Part shown: in pieces, positions 52,454 to 61,817 of the stretch
Position numbering within the stretch: position 1 is the stretch's first letter
Layout: every line of letters starts with the position of its first letter
Assembly: GCA_902363595.1 (NCBI GenBank)
Contig: CABJAP010000018.1
Coordinates: forward strand, 1-64,000
Direction: 5' to 3'
DNA length: 64,000 nt
Source of the DNA: Clostridia bacterium
GTDB lineage: Bacteria > Bacillota > Clostridia > Peptostreptococcales > Anaerovoracaceae
Notes under the pieces: model-generated
Seen by the model: only the letters and a program-made list of their open reading frames with translations
Told to the model about the DNA's origin: nothing
The model's database searches: none
Translations under genes and position numbers: made by a program

Positions 52454-53569
52454 GTGACCAATCAAGAATTGCAAGATGTGATCAAGACGATTGCGCCTTT
52501 GAACCAGGAGGCCATGGAAAAGGCGCGCAGCCGTCAGCAAAGCCTGGCCAAACCGCCTGGAAGCCTGGGGCTTTTAGAGGATATTTCCATTCAGATGGCC
52601 GGGGTCACGGGAAAGGTGAACAACCACATCGAAAAAACCTGCGTAGTTGTCATGTGTGCCGATAACGGAGTTGTGGAAGAAAATGTATCCTCAGCGCCTC
52701 AGAGCGTTACCTTGGCACAGACAATTAACTTTACCAGGAGGCTGACCGGCGTTGGGGCCCTTAGCGAAAGCTTTGGCAGCGAACTTTTAATTGTGGATGT
52801 GGGGATAAACGGATCGATTCCCCAGAATCTATATACGGAAACACCTTTTTCCGACACCCACAAGATCGTCAATCGAAGGATTGCAAAGGGAACGCGGAAT
52901 TTGGCCAGGGAAAACGCCATGACCGAAGAACAGACATTGCGGGCCGTGGAAATCGGGCTGGAGATGGCGGCAGCGGTAAAAGAGAAAGGCTACGATATCT
53001 TTGGCATTGGGGAAATGGGGATCGGAAATACCACCACCAGCGCTGCGGTTTTATCCGCGCTTACCGGAGAATCGGCAGCAAAGACAGTTGGTAAGGGCGG
53101 AGGCATCGTGGATAGCAGCTTTGCCCGTAAGAAAGAGATCGTAGATGAGGCCCTGAGCCGCTGTCGGGGCTTATCGCCTCTTTCGGTGCTGTCCCGAGTG
53201 GGCGGTTTTGACCTGGCGGCCATGACCGGTGCATTTCTCGGAGCGGCGGTCAGCCGGCTTCCAGTGGTGATCGACGGTTACATATCGGCGGTAGCGGCTC
53301 TGACAGCATCCAGAATCGCCCCCGCCTGCGTTTCCTATATGTTCCCGTCTCACAGCTCTTATGAAAGGGGTTACCGTTTAGCCATGGAAGGTCTGGGGCT
53401 GATGCCCTATCTGGATCTGAAGATGCGCCTGGGCGAAGGCAGCGGGTGCCCGCTGGCTTTCAAGATCATTGAGGGGGCGTGTGGGGTTATGAACCGGATG
53501 GCAACCTTTGAAGAGGCTGAAATCAACGATGATTATTTGGAAGAAATCCGCAGAGGGGATTGTTTCTGA
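52454..53569 (+). CDS. cobT: nicotinate-nucleotide--dimethylbenzimidazole phosphoribosyltransferase
   Basis: 371 aa. Landmarks are KPPGSLGLLEDISIQMAG near residue 35, VVMCADNGVVEENVS near 65, GEMGIGNTTTSAAVLSAL near 180 and the catalytic-Glu loop LKMRLGEGSGCPLAF near 322. It makes alpha-ribazole phosphate for the lower ligand of B12. GTG at 52454 is the best start: AAGGAG sits 7 nt upstream, and an in-frame TTG at 52448 is too close to it. It overlaps cobU. Confidence 0.93.
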   Translation: MTNQELQDVIKTIAPLNQEAMEKARSRQQSLAKPPGSLGLLEDISIQMAGVTGKVNNHIEKTCVVVMCADNGVVEENVSSAPQSVTLAQTINFTRRLTGVGALSESFGSELLIVDVGINGSIPQNLYTETPFSDTHKIVNRRIAKGTRNLARENAMTEEQTLRAVEIGLEMAAAVKEKGYDIFGIGEMGIGNTTTSAAVLSALTGESAAKTVGKGGGIVDSSFARKKEIVDEALSRCRGLSPLSVLSRVGGFDLAAMTGAFLGAAVSRLPVVIDGYISAVAALTASRIAPACVSYMFPSHSSYERGYRLAMEGLGLMPYLDLKMRLGEGSGCPLAFKIIEGACGVMNRMATFEEAEINDDYLEEIRRGDCF

Positions 53570-54102
53570 TGAATTTGTTTATCAGCGGTGGCTGCAAAAA
53601 CGGCAAATCGTTTTTCGCTCAGCAGCAGGCCAGGCAGCAGGCGGATGAGCTGGGGGTGCCACTTTATTATTTAGCGACGATGATCCCCGCGGATGGGGAG
53701 GATCGGGAGCGGATCAAGCGCCATCTCAAGGAACGGGAAGGCTGGGGCTTTGCCACCATCGAGCAGGGGAAAAATATCCTACAGGCTCTGGGGCAGGCTG
53801 ATCCTGACGGCGTTTTTCTGCTGGACAGCGTGACCGCCCTTTTGTCCAATGAAATGTTCGACGAGCAGGGCGGGGCAGATGAAGATGCTCCCCGGCGGGT
53901 GAGCAGGGAGCTGGTCCAATTTGCGCAGCGGACAGGAAATACGATCTTTGTGTCCGACTATATTTATGGGGATGCTGCCCGCTATGAGCATCTGACGGAA
54001 AGCTATCGCAGCGGCCTGGCTTTGTGCGACCGGAGTTTGGCCCGGATCTGCGACCAAGTAGTGGAAGTTTCATACGGAAGCTTTCATTATTTTAAGAGGT
54101 AG
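53569..54102 (+). CDS. cobU: adenosylcobinamide kinase / guanylyltransferase
   Basis: 177 aa. P-loop GGCKNGKS (residues 6-13), then LYYLATMIP, FLLDSVTALLSNEMF near 90 and NTIFVSDYIYGDAARYEHLTESYR near 125. It phosphorylates adenosylcobinamide and transfers GMP to it. The ATG shares one base with the cobT stop (TGATG); the longer frame from 53560 is rejected. Confidence 0.88.
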   Translation: MNLFISGGCKNGKSFFAQQQARQQADELGVPLYYLATMIPADGEDRERIKRHLKEREGWGFATIEQGKNILQALGQADPDGVFLLDSVTALLSNEMFDEQGGADEDAPRRVSRELVQFAQRTGNTIFVSDYIYGDAARYEHLTESYRSGLALCDRSLARICDQVVEVSYGSFHYFKR

Positions 54103-54103
54103 G

Positions 54104-54913
54104 ATGAGAATGAAAGCAATAACTGGTTTTTTTATGGCTTGGGGGAATTTCTGCGCCATCCCCTGCCCCTGCAAAAAGTGGGATGAAAAGGCAAGGCCCC
54201 ATATGCTGGTCATGTTCCCGGTGGTCGGGCTTATCATGGGCATCCTGTGGTATGGATTGTTTTTGCTGGTTGATGCGGCGGGTATTCCCAGGCCGCTGGC
54301 GGCCGCCCTATTGACGGCATATCCCTTTGTCGTCAGCGGTTTCATCCATCTGGATGGATTTATGGATTGCAATGATGCCATCCTCTCCAGGCGGCCGCTG
54401 GAAGAACGACGCCGTATTCTCAAGGATTCCCACGTGGGAGCATTTGCGGTTATCACGGCAATTTTACTGTTTCTGCTGTTTTATGCATCCATGAGTTCGG
54501 CGCTGGAACGGGAAAACCCTCATATTATGTGGAGCCTGATCCTGATTCCTGTTCTCGCAAGAACCATGTCCGCAAGAGCGGTTATCGTCCACCAGCCTTT
54601 GTCCACTAGCCAGTATCAAAAGATCTTTGCTTCTTCCAAAGGACGGAGGTTTAAGTGGGCAGTCAGCCTGATTTGGCTCCTGGCGGCGCTGCTTTTAATC
54701 GGCGGCGGCGGGCTGCTGGAAGCGGAGCTGAATCCAGAGGGAGGCCCGGGGCTCTTTTACACCTTCGCCGCCTTGACGGCTGCGGAATTTTGCGCATCCA
54801 TTTTAAGCGGCGCCTATGCAAGGCGGCAGTTAGGAGGAATGAACGGCGATATTGCCGGGTTTGCACTGGTTTGGAGCGAACTTGCGGCAGTGATTTCGCT
54901 GGCAGTGATTTGA
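54104..54913 (+). CDS. cobS: adenosylcobinamide-GDP ribazoletransferase (cobalamin synthase)
   Basis: 269 aa, six or seven helices. It carries the family motif HLDGFMDCNDAILSRRPLEERRRILKDSHVGAFAV near residue 85. It joins adenosylcobinamide-GDP with alpha-ribazole in the membrane. It starts 1 nt after cobU with AAGAGGTAGG upstream; ATG 54110 (MKAITGFF) is an alternative start. Confidence 0.9.
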   Translation: MRMKAITGFFMAWGNFCAIPCPCKKWDEKARPHMLVMFPVVGLIMGILWYGLFLLVDAAGIPRPLAAALLTAYPFVVSGFIHLDGFMDCNDAILSRRPLEERRRILKDSHVGAFAVITAILLFLLFYASMSSALERENPHIMWSLILIPVLARTMSARAVIVHQPLSTSQYQKIFASSKGRRFKWAVSLIWLLAALLLIGGGGLLEAELNPEGGPGLFYTFAALTAAEFCASILSGAYARRQLGGMNGDIAGFALVWSELAAVISLAVI

Positions 54914-54914
54914 T

Positions 54915-55289
54915 ATGAATTTTGTATTTGGCGGAGCATATCAGGGGAAACTTGATTATGCGAAAGAAAACTTTTCAGTAAAAGAAATTTATATATGCGA
55001 TGAAAAACGGGCTGAGCTGGACTTTTCCAAGGATACTATATACGGTCTGGAGGATTTTGTGCTGGCCTGCCTTCGGGCGGGCGTGGAAGCGGCGGATTAC
55101 CTGCGGGAGCACATCGACCAGCTGCGTGCAAAGACGGTGATCTGCACTGATCTTTCTCAAGGCGTGGTGCCGATTGACCGGGAGCTTCGGGCGCTTCGGG
55201 AAATGACGGGAAGGACCATGATTTACCTGGCAAAAGAAGCGGACAGCGTTACCCGTGTTTTCTGCGGGCTGGGACAAACATTAAAATGA
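54915..55289 (+). CDS. short CobU-like protein with degenerate P-loop
   Basis: 124 aa. FVFGGAYQGKLDYAKE at the N-terminus mimics the CobU P-loop but has Leu where Ser/Thr should coordinate Mg-ATP. The end TDLSQGVVPIDRELRALREMTGRTMIYLAKEADSVTRVFCGL matches the CobU C-terminal block. The middle of CobU, including the DSVTALL region, is missing. The true cobU is two genes upstream. It may be a non-catalytic partner or a kinase with altered chemistry. It overlaps the next gene's region by 4 bp. Confidence 0.7.
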   Translation: MNFVFGGAYQGKLDYAKENFSVKEIYICDEKRAELDFSKDTIYGLEDFVLACLRAGVEAADYLREHIDQLRAKTVICTDLSQGVVPIDRELRALREMTGRTMIYLAKEADSVTRVFCGLGQTLK

Positions 55290-55300
55290 AGAGGGGAATT

Positions 55301-55921
55301 ATGAAATCACAGATACATTTAATCAGGCATGGGATCACCGAGGGGAATCAAAGGCGGCTCTATTACGGCGCGTCGGATATTCCCCTGGCGGATGAAGGTG
55401 TTGCGGAGCTGAAAAAGCTGGTAAAAGAGGCAATCTATCCCCAGGCGGATGAAGGGGATTTTTATACCACCGGGCTCAAACGGACCGAGCAAACGCTGGC
55501 GCTCATCTATGGAGAACGGGAGCATGAGGTTATCCCGGAGCTGAAAGAGATGGGCTTTGGCGATTTTGAGATGAAAAGCTATGATGAGCTGAAGGAAGTG
55601 CCCGAATATGTGGAGTGGATCAGCGACAAAAGCGGCGACGCGGCCAGTCCCGGCGGAGAGAGCATCACCGGATTTTCCATGAGAATCAAGGAAGGCCTGC
55701 GGATTCTCCACGGAAAACATCAGCTGAAAGAACTGTCAGTCAGACACAGCGGAAGGGATGCCATTTCGGTCATGGTCTGCCACGGCGGAACCATTGCTAC
55801 GATTATGGATGTGTGTTTTCCCGGGCAAAGGGAGCATTTTTTTAAGTGGATCCCCGATCCTGGACATGGGTACACTCTGACCCTGGAAAAAAGCGAGATT
55901 GTAAGGTATGAAGCGTTTTAG
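55301..55921 (+). CDS. histidine phosphatase family protein, CobC-like
   Basis: 206 aa of the phosphoglycerate mutase superfamily. RHG motif LIRHGITEGNQRRLYYG with catalytic His, Glu in GFGDFEMKSYDEL, second His in MVCHGGTIATIM. In this operon it most likely dephosphorylates alpha-ribazole phosphate. ATG 55301 has GAGGGG upstream; the ATG at 55286 overlaps the previous stop. Confidence 0.85.
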   Translation: MKSQIHLIRHGITEGNQRRLYYGASDIPLADEGVAELKKLVKEAIYPQADEGDFYTTGLKRTEQTLALIYGEREHEVIPELKEMGFGDFEMKSYDELKEVPEYVEWISDKSGDAASPGGESITGFSMRIKEGLRILHGKHQLKELSVRHSGRDAISVMVCHGGTIATIMDVCFPGQREHFFKWIPDPGHGYTLTLEKSEIVRYEAF

Positions 55922-55930
55922 GAGGATGTT

Positions 55931-56851
55931 ATGGAAATTAAGAACAATATTGCTGAGTTGATCGGAAAAACGCCTCTTTTGAGGCTGAACCGCTATCAGA
56001 AGAAAACGGGCGCAGGCTCGGCTCTCATTGCCAAGCTGGAGTATTTTAATCCCGGCGGAAGCGCCAAAGACCGGGTGGGTTACAATATGATTCTGGAAGC
56101 AGAGCAGGAAGGGCGGCTGAAGCCGGGTGGGACGATTATTGAGCCCACCAGCGGGAACACCGGAGTGGGGATCGCGATGGTGGCTGCGGCCAGGGGCTAT
56201 CGGGCCATTATGACCATGCCGGAAAGCATGAGCATGGAACGGCGCAATCTGCTCAAAGCCTATGGAGCGGAACTGGTTCTGACGGATGCGGCCCTGGGGA
56301 TGCAGGGGGCTGTGGAAAAAGCAGAGGAGCTGAAAAAAGAAATTCCCGGCAGCATGATCGCCGGTCAGTTCGACAATCCGGCCAACTGGCAAATCCATTA
56401 TAAAACCACGGGACCGGAGATTTGGAAAGACACCGATGGCAAGACAGACATCTTTGTATCTGCCGTGGGTACAGGCGGAACCATTACCGGCACAGGAAAA
56501 TTTCTCAAGGAAAAGAATCCCCAGATCAAAGTTGTTGCTGTGGAACCGGCCTCTTCGCCGCTGTTATCGGAGGGGAAGGCGGGTCCTCATAAAATTCAAG
56601 GCATCGGCGCCAATTTTGTGCCGCAGGTGCTGGATACTTCCATCTATGATGAAATCATCACAGTCACCGATGAGGATGCCTTTGAAACGATGAAAGAGCT
56701 GGCTCTGACAGAAGGCCTCTTTGTGGGAATCTCTTCTGGAGCCGCATTGAAGGCAGGACTGGTGCTGGCACAGAGGCCTGAAAACGCAGGGAAAAATATC
56801 GTTATTCTTCTACCTGACACGGGGGAACGGTATTTGAGTTTGTTTGTATAG
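55931..56851 (+). CDS. cysK: cysteine synthase (O-acetylserine sulfhydrylase)
   Basis: 306 aa fold-type II PLP enzyme. The Schiff-base lysine is Lys46 in [12 protein letters not shown]. The PLP phosphate loop is [14 protein letters not shown] near 75 and the Gly-rich loop [13 protein letters not shown] near 178. It makes cysteine from O-acetylserine and sulfide. RBS AGGAGG. It is 9 nt after the CobC-like gene and probably belongs to the same transcript, although it is not a B12 gene. Confidence 0.94.
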   Translation: MEIKNNIAELIGKTPLLRLNRYQKKTGAGSALIAKLEYFNPGGSAKDRVGYNMILEAEQEGRLKPGGTIIEPTSGNTGVGIAMVAAARGYRAIMTMPESMSMERRNLLKAYGAELVLTDAALGMQGAVEKAEELKKEIPGSMIAGQFDNPANWQIHYKTTGPEIWKDTDGKTDIFVSAVGTGGTITGTGKFLKEKNPQIKVVAVEPASSPLLSEGKAGPHKIQGIGANFVPQVLDTSIYDEIITVTDEDAFETMKELALTEGLFVGISSGAALKAGLVLAQRPENAGKNIVILLPDTGERYLSLFV

Positions 56852-57060
56852 GGGGCTGCGGCCTGGAGATACGGTGTGGGGGTCTCCGGGAAAAAACTGA
56901 AAAAATAATGTGAAATTTACGCAGTTTTCAACGGTCAGGCGCTTTCAAATTCGCCTGGAGGCTCCTTGGCCCGCCAAGTTGCCGGGATCAGGCCCCGCAA
57001 CCCCACAACTTTGCGAAAAAAATGCAAAATTTCGCAGAAGTTTTCCGGGATCCGGCGCCT
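56850..57060. repeat. dispersed copy of the ~204-bp repeat, reverse orientation
   Basis: In order: GGCCTGGAGATACGGTGTGG, then GGGAAAAAACTGAAA, then TTTACGCAGTTTTCAACG, then TTTCAAATTCGCC, then GCCGGGATCAGGCCCCGCAA, then CAACTTTGCGAAAAAA, then GAAGTTTTCCGGGA. Each block matches the reverse complement of the 9-kb array unit in the same order. This copy lies between cysK and the small zinc-ribbon gene. Confidence 0.8.
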
Positions 57061-57118
57061 CGCTGACTTGAGGTGCTTTTTCTAGAACCCAGCTGCAAGC
57101 ATAGGCCGCCCCGGCAGC

Positions 57119-57265
57119 CTATGCCCGTATTTCGTTCAACAATAATTCCAGCATTTCATCCGCCTCATCCTCTGTAAAAGGGTCCTCCAGCCTGGTTCCG
57201 CACTGGGGGCAGACGAGATCTTCTGTTTCAAATTCTGTGTAGCACGCAGGACAATATTTGATCAT
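57119..57265 (-). CDS. 48-aa zinc-ribbon protein
   Basis: Starts MIKYCPACYTEFETEDLVCP; the Cys pattern is CPAC...CPQC (Cys5, Cys8, Cys19, Cys22). It continues with an acidic tail FTEDEADEMLELLLNEI. AGGAGTGATTGTAA precedes the ATG at 57265. The paired CxxC motifs indicate a zinc-binding ribbon, probably a protein-interaction module. The function is unknown. Bases 57266-57407 hold no clear gene. Confidence 0.75.
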   Translation of the reverse strand: MIKYCPACYTEFETEDLVCPQCGTRLEDPFTEDEADEMLELLLNEIRA

Positions 57266-57407
57266 TTACAATCACTCCTCCTAATATATAAGTGTAGGAT
57301 TCAAGCACCCAACAGCCAGTTGGAACTTTCCCATCTCATTGTTAAAGCTTTTCTGAAAAGAACCGGATTTAAAATCCAGGTCTCGCGTGTAGTTATTTAG
57401 ATGGTAT

Positions 57408-59102
57408 TTACTCTTTTACCACCAAACACTCTTTTCGATAGAAACATATACCATACTTCTTGATCTCTTGATATCCTTCGGCTCTTAATGCTGCCGCATA
57501 ATCCCGGTCCGCAATTTGTTTGAGCGCGGCATGACACAGTTCGTCCATCTTATGATATTCATCTGTCACTTTTAGTTCAAAAATTACGGCTGTTCCATCC
57601 CTGACAGTAGGTGTCTTCATGATCAAGTCTGGCCGCCCAGTGCCACTTTCCCGGTTGGAATAAACTCGATATTCTTTTGAAGTCTTGAGCAGCCCGGCCA
57701 GAAACCCATGGTAATAATTTTCTGTATAGTCGTAGAAACTAATCGTCTCCAGTAATAATCCGGAAAGGATACGGCCAAAGGTTTTGCAGTCGCCTGACTC
57801 GATTGCAGTAAAAAAAGTGGATAAATCAGTCTGTTGAACTTTTTCATCAAACCAAGCCAGAATCGTATCTTCGTAAATGGATATGATTTCTTCGTTTGGG
57901 ATTGCCAATGTAAGATATATTTTTCTTCCATCCTTACGCTCATCTATTTTTTTCAAGTAGCCGGTAAAATACAAGAAATTCCAGAGATTATCCTTTGACT
58001 TATGTATTTCCCCATAAGTAATGTCTTCGTGTACTGGTTTTTCAATCGTATTGCCTGAAATTAGAGACTCAATCTCTGCTTTTGTCTCCAGGTCCGCATC
58101 ATCAACTAGTTCCCGAATGATACTATTTGATGATGTGTTGGACCAATATGCCTTTGGAAAGGATTCATGGTCTATGGTGGCAGCCTGCACATAGTTGATA
58201 ATGCTCCAGGGATTATAGATTTCTTGTTGACCAAATCGATAGCCATCATACCAGCTTTGCACTTCCGGATATTTATCCTCTAGTTCATAATAGGTAAGCA
58301 TCCGTTTTACCTCATTCTCCGTGAATCCAAAAGCGTCTGTATAGCCAGGGCTTAAGATGGAGTGTATTGCCAAATTATTTAAGCCAGTAAAAATGCTTTC
58401 CCTGCTTATGCGCAGGCATCCGGTAATCACTGCGAATTCCAGGTGAGGGTTCGTCTTCAGAGCAGACTCAAATAGGGAGCGAATAAATGTAATCATCTCT
58501 TCATAGAAACCTGAAGCCCATGCGTTTTCTAACGGAACGTCATATTCATCGATCAGGATGATTACATTCTCGCTATGGTACTTTGAGAGACAAGCGGATA
58601 AAAATTTAAGGGAATCAATATAAAGCGCCGGATCTTCTCCCAAGCCCATGATTCCTTGATATTGATCCTTTTCTTTTTCCGTTAGCTTTTGGCAGCTCAG
58701 TACATAACGATGCCGATCATATTCCGCCGCAATTTCTCTTTTTAACATGGTGTATGCTAAACTATAATTTGGTTGCTTTGCAGATTTAAGGGATAGGTTT
58801 ATGACTGGGTATTGCTGTTGATGGGACAAATAGGTTTGCCCGCAGGAGCTGATTTTAAGACCTTCAAATAGGTTCCTATTATCTATTTTCTCTCCATCCT
58901 CGTCCATTTCAAATTCAAAAAAACGGCGAAGCATACTAAGGTTCAATGTTTTTCCAAATCGTCTGGGTCGTGTGAACAGGTTCACCTTATCAGTACGGTC
59001 CAACAGTTCCTTAATCATGTGACTTTTATCTACATAATAATATCCTTTTTCAATCAACTCCCGAAAATCTTCGTAGCCTATTACAATTTGCTTTTTTTCC
59101 AC
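57408..59102 (-). CDS. AAA-ATPase-like / PD-(D/E)XK nuclease family protein
   Basis: 564 aa. N-terminal AAA-like domain: YYVDKSHMIKELLDRTDKVNLFTRPRRFGKTLNLSM, Walker A variant RPRRFGKT near residue 45, Walker B VIILIDEYDVPLE near 180. The C-terminal domain contains TGRPDLIMKTP...VIFELKVT, the D...ExK catalytic pattern of PD-(D/E)XK nucleases. These two-domain proteins are common in anaerobes, often as several copies, with unknown role. It starts 21 nt after nagZ on the same strand. Confidence 0.87.
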   Translation of the reverse strand: MEKKQIVIGYEDFRELIEKGYYYVDKSHMIKELLDRTDKVNLFTRPRRFGKTLNLSMLRRFFEFEMDEDGEKIDNRNLFEGLKISSCGQTYLSHQQQYPVINLSLKSAKQPNYSLAYTMLKREIAAEYDRHRYVLSCQKLTEKEKDQYQGIMGLGEDPALYIDSLKFLSACLSKYHSENVIILIDEYDVPLENAWASGFYEEMITFIRSLFESALKTNPHLEFAVITGCLRISRESIFTGLNNLAIHSILSPGYTDAFGFTENEVKRMLTYYELEDKYPEVQSWYDGYRFGQQEIYNPWSIINYVQAATIDHESFPKAYWSNTSSNSIIRELVDDADLETKAEIESLISGNTIEKPVHEDITYGEIHKSKDNLWNFLYFTGYLKKIDERKDGRKIYLTLAIPNEEIISIYEDTILAWFDEKVQQTDLSTFFTAIESGDCKTFGRILSGLLLETISFYDYTENYYHGFLAGLLKTSKEYRVYSNRESGTGRPDLIMKTPTVRDGTAVIFELKVTDEYHKMDELCHAALKQIADRDYAAALRAEGYQEIKKYGICFYRKECLVVKE

Positions 59103-59123
59103 TGTGCGACCCTCCTGTCCACA

Positions 59124-60251
59124 TTATATGTCATCCAGTAAGCCCAGGTCCTCTTTCCATTGCAGGACCCGGAGAACCGACTGATCGATTTGCTCCATTG
59201 AAATTTTGCCGCTTTTCACTGCCTGGCAGACGGCAGGGATCTGCTCCTTATAGTCAGCCGTACAAAGAAGATCGTTGCCGGCGTTCACCGCAGCCACGGC
59301 AATATTATCTCCGCCGCAATATCCCTGTACGCCTTCCATGCTCAGATCATCGGTCAGGATCACCTTATCAAAAGCCAATCCCTTTCTCAGGATGTTATGC
59401 ACGTTTTGGGACAGGGATGCCGGTTTGTCCGCGTCCATACATGAGACAATGTTATGGCTCATGAGTACGCAGGGGGCTCCGGCGGCGATTCCCGCCTCAA
59501 AAGGCAAAAAATCCCCGGAGACAAAGGCTTCATAGGAACGATAGTCCACAGCAATTCCTGTATGGGTATCCGCGTTTCCGCCATACCCTGGAAAATGTTT
59601 CAGAGCAGAGCCTATTTTTTTAGCATTCATCTCCTCGACCACCGCCGACACATAATCGGCAGTCTTACCTTTGTCCTGGCCCAATGTGCGGGGATAGATG
59701 AAGTCCTCCTTATCCTCGGTCATATCGCATACCGGAGCCAGGTTCACGTTAATCCCCAGAGAAAGCAGCAGGTCTGATTTTTCCCTGGCATCTGCGCGGA
59801 GCCCTTCCAATCCGCCTCTTTTATATACATCTCCCGGCGCATCAAAGGGGGCTGGCCTATAAGCCGGAAACTTGCTCACCCTCACCACCGTTCCACCTTC
59901 TTCATCCACGGCCATCAGCATGGGGATCGCAGACGCTTTCTGATAAGAAGCGATCGCCTCCTTGGCTGAATCCCAGTCACGGCTTTTGAAAAAGTCCGCG
60001 AAAAAAAGGTAGCCGCCCGGATGGTAAGCGGCAATGTCATCCTTGCTGGCCGTACTGCTTGAAACGCAGACAAGGAACATCTGACCCACCTTTTCTTCCA
60101 GCGTCATTGATTTTAAAATTTTTGCGGCGCTGCTTTGCTGTTCCGCAGGAACAGAATCATCAGAAGCAGCCCCCAGCATTCCGGGAACCAAAAAAAGCCC
60201 CGCTCCTGCCAAGATAACAAAAGCAGCAACTGCTATTATTCGTTTTCTCAC
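59124..60251 (-). CDS. secreted glycoside hydrolase family 3, NagZ-like beta-N-acetylhexosaminidase
   Basis: 375 aa with an N-terminal signal-type helix (KRIIAVAAFVILAGAGLFLV). GH3 landmarks are MLMAVDEEGGTVVRVSKF near 118, the motif ALKHFPGYGGNADTHTG near 215 and nucleophile Asp in VILTDDLSMEGV near 295. It probably trims N-acetylglucosamine from cell-wall fragments outside the membrane. GTG 60251 is chosen because AGAGGTGGG precedes it. Confidence 0.87.
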   Translation of the reverse strand: MRKRIIAVAAFVILAGAGLFLVPGMLGAASDDSVPAEQQSSAAKILKSMTLEEKVGQMFLVCVSSSTASKDDIAAYHPGGYLFFADFFKSRDWDSAKEAIASYQKASAIPMLMAVDEEGGTVVRVSKFPAYRPAPFDAPGDVYKRGGLEGLRADAREKSDLLLSLGINVNLAPVCDMTEDKEDFIYPRTLGQDKGKTADYVSAVVEEMNAKKIGSALKHFPGYGGNADTHTGIAVDYRSYEAFVSGDFLPFEAGIAAGAPCVLMSHNIVSCMDADKPASLSQNVHNILRKGLAFDKVILTDDLSMEGVQGYCGGDNIAVAAVNAGNDLLCTADYKEQIPAVCQAVKSGKISMEQIDQSVLRVLQWKEDLGLLDDI

Positions 60252-60277
60252 CAAATACCCACCTCTCTTAGATGAGT

Positions 60278-60835
60278 TTATTTTAACACAAATGACCTGG
60301 CAAGAACAGGCCTGAGCTTTTTTATCAAAAGACAAGCTGCGACAATTTTCAGCCCGTCACCGGGGAGGAAAGGGATGACGCAGGCGGCAAGGGAGACAAA
60401 AAGTCCTGAACCGCTGGACACCATAAACCAAATGGTTCCCAGCAAATAACAGGATGCCAGGCCGACGAGCATGGCGCCTGCCAGGGTCAGGAAAGAATCC
60501 TTTTTTTTCGCCAGGTGGATGACAGCTCCCGCCAAAAAAGCTGCGGCTGCATAGCCGATGATGTATCCGCCTGTGGGACCGGCGAGAATCCCCACGCCTC
60601 CTGTAAAATTATGAAAAACAGGGACGCCGGCAGCGCCGAGAACGATATAGACCAGCTGACTGATGGTGCCATATTTGTATCCCAGCAGTCCGCCTGCCAG
60701 AAAAACGGCCAGTGTGGCCAAATTGACAGGCACTGGTGTGAACGGCAGGGGAATCGAAATAAAGGAACAAACCGCGGTTAAAGCGGCAAAGAGCGCGCAG
60801 AGCATCAAGTTGGCTGTTTTCGAGTATTTTTCCAT
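60278..60835 (-). CDS. bioY: biotin transporter BioY (ECF substrate-binding component)
   Basis: 185 aa, six helices. KTANLMLCALFAALTAVCSFISIPLPFTPVPVNLATLAVFLAGGLLG and GPTGGYIIGYAAAAFLAG are typical of BioY. It works with an energising module or alone to import biotin. ATG 60835 has GTGAGGAA upstream; the longer frame to 61033 overlaps birA. It lies 10 nt after birA. Confidence 0.92.
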   Translation of the reverse strand: MEKYSKTANLMLCALFAALTAVCSFISIPLPFTPVPVNLATLAVFLAGGLLGYKYGTISQLVYIVLGAAGVPVFHNFTGGVGILAGPTGGYIIGYAAAAFLAGAVIHLAKKKDSFLTLAGAMLVGLASCYLLGTIWFMVSSGSGLFVSLAACVIPFLPGDGLKIVAACLLIKKLRPVLARSFVLK

Positions 60836-60845
60836 GTATGATTCC

Positions 60846-61817
60846 TCACATTCGAATGGAGATTTCCCCGGTAGACAGGGTTTCCCGCTCTCCGGAGGAA
60901 TAGAGAACTTCCAGCCCTCCATTTTGGTCGATATTAAGAACCCGCGCCTGCTTTCCGGACGTTTTCGGGGAATACCCCCCTTTATAGACGGTAACGGTCT
61001 TTCCGATGACCATGGAATGGCTCTTGTAGTCATCGATAAAGGAGCGATCCTCCATATGATCCATAAGGGGCAGGAGCTGGTTGAGCACTTCTGCTGCCAG
61101 CTGGTTTTTCGAAAAGGCCCCTTCTAAAGCACCTGCAATTTCCAGCAAATCCTCAGGAAACTCCTTGGTGCTGCAGTTGATGCCGATGCCGACAATCAAA
61201 TATTCGATCTGTCCTGTTTCAAAGCCAGTGATCGCCTCGGTCAGAATGCCGCATATTTTTTTTCCGTTGACATAAATATCGTTAACCCATTTGATTTGGG
61301 GAGCAAGGCCGCAGACTTTTTCAATGGCTCTCACGACGGCAACGGAAGCGGCTGTGGTGATGAGGACCGATTTGCTCATATCAAAGAGCGGCTTTAAGAG
61401 GACGCTCATATAGATGCCAGTGTTTGCAGGTGAAATAAAGGTGCGGCCCAGCCGCCCTTTGCCGCTGCTCTGATGAAAAGCAAGAACCGCGGTACCGTGG
61501 GCCGCGCCGTCGACAGCCAGTTTTTTCGCCACATTGTTGGTAGAATCCACAGTCTTAAATACATGCAGCGGCAGATCCCTATAAGGAGGCGCCAGATGGG
61601 CGGCGATGCCCTGGGCGGAAAGCATGTCGCTGCTGGCGGACAGGCTGTACCCTCTGTTAGTTACTGCTTCGATATCATAACCTTCTTCCCGAAGCGCTTT
61701 TATGGCTTTGTGCACCGCTGCCCGGGAGACTCCGATTTCTTCTGCCAGAGCTTCTCCGGAAAGGCAGTTTCCTTTGTTTTCTTCCAGTGCTTTTAGAACG
61801 TATTCTTTCACGGTCAT
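60846..61817 (-). CDS. birA: biotin--[acetyl-CoA-carboxylase] ligase / biotin repressor
   Basis: 323 aa. N-terminal winged helix (LSGEALAEEIGVSRAAVHKAIKALREEGYDIEAVTNRGYSL, residues ~18-58) followed by the ligase core with SSGKGRLGRTF near 115 and the biotin loop IKWVNDIYVNGKKICGIL near 178. The C-terminal ~50-aa domain is complete. Having the helix-turn-helix, it can repress biotin genes, here probably bioY. No operator was identified. Confidence 0.93.
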   Translation of the reverse strand: MTVKEYVLKALEENKGNCLSGEALAEEIGVSRAAVHKAIKALREEGYDIEAVTNRGYSLSASSDMLSAQGIAAHLAPPYRDLPLHVFKTVDSTNNVAKKLAVDGAAHGTAVLAFHQSSGKGRLGRTFISPANTGIYMSVLLKPLFDMSKSVLITTAASVAVVRAIEKVCGLAPQIKWVNDIYVNGKKICGILTEAITGFETGQIEYLIVGIGINCSTKEFPEDLLEIAGALEGAFSKNQLAAEVLNQLLPLMDHMEDRSFIDDYKSHSMVIGKTVTVYKGGYSPKTSGKQARVLNIDQNGGLEVLYSSGERETLSTGEISIRM

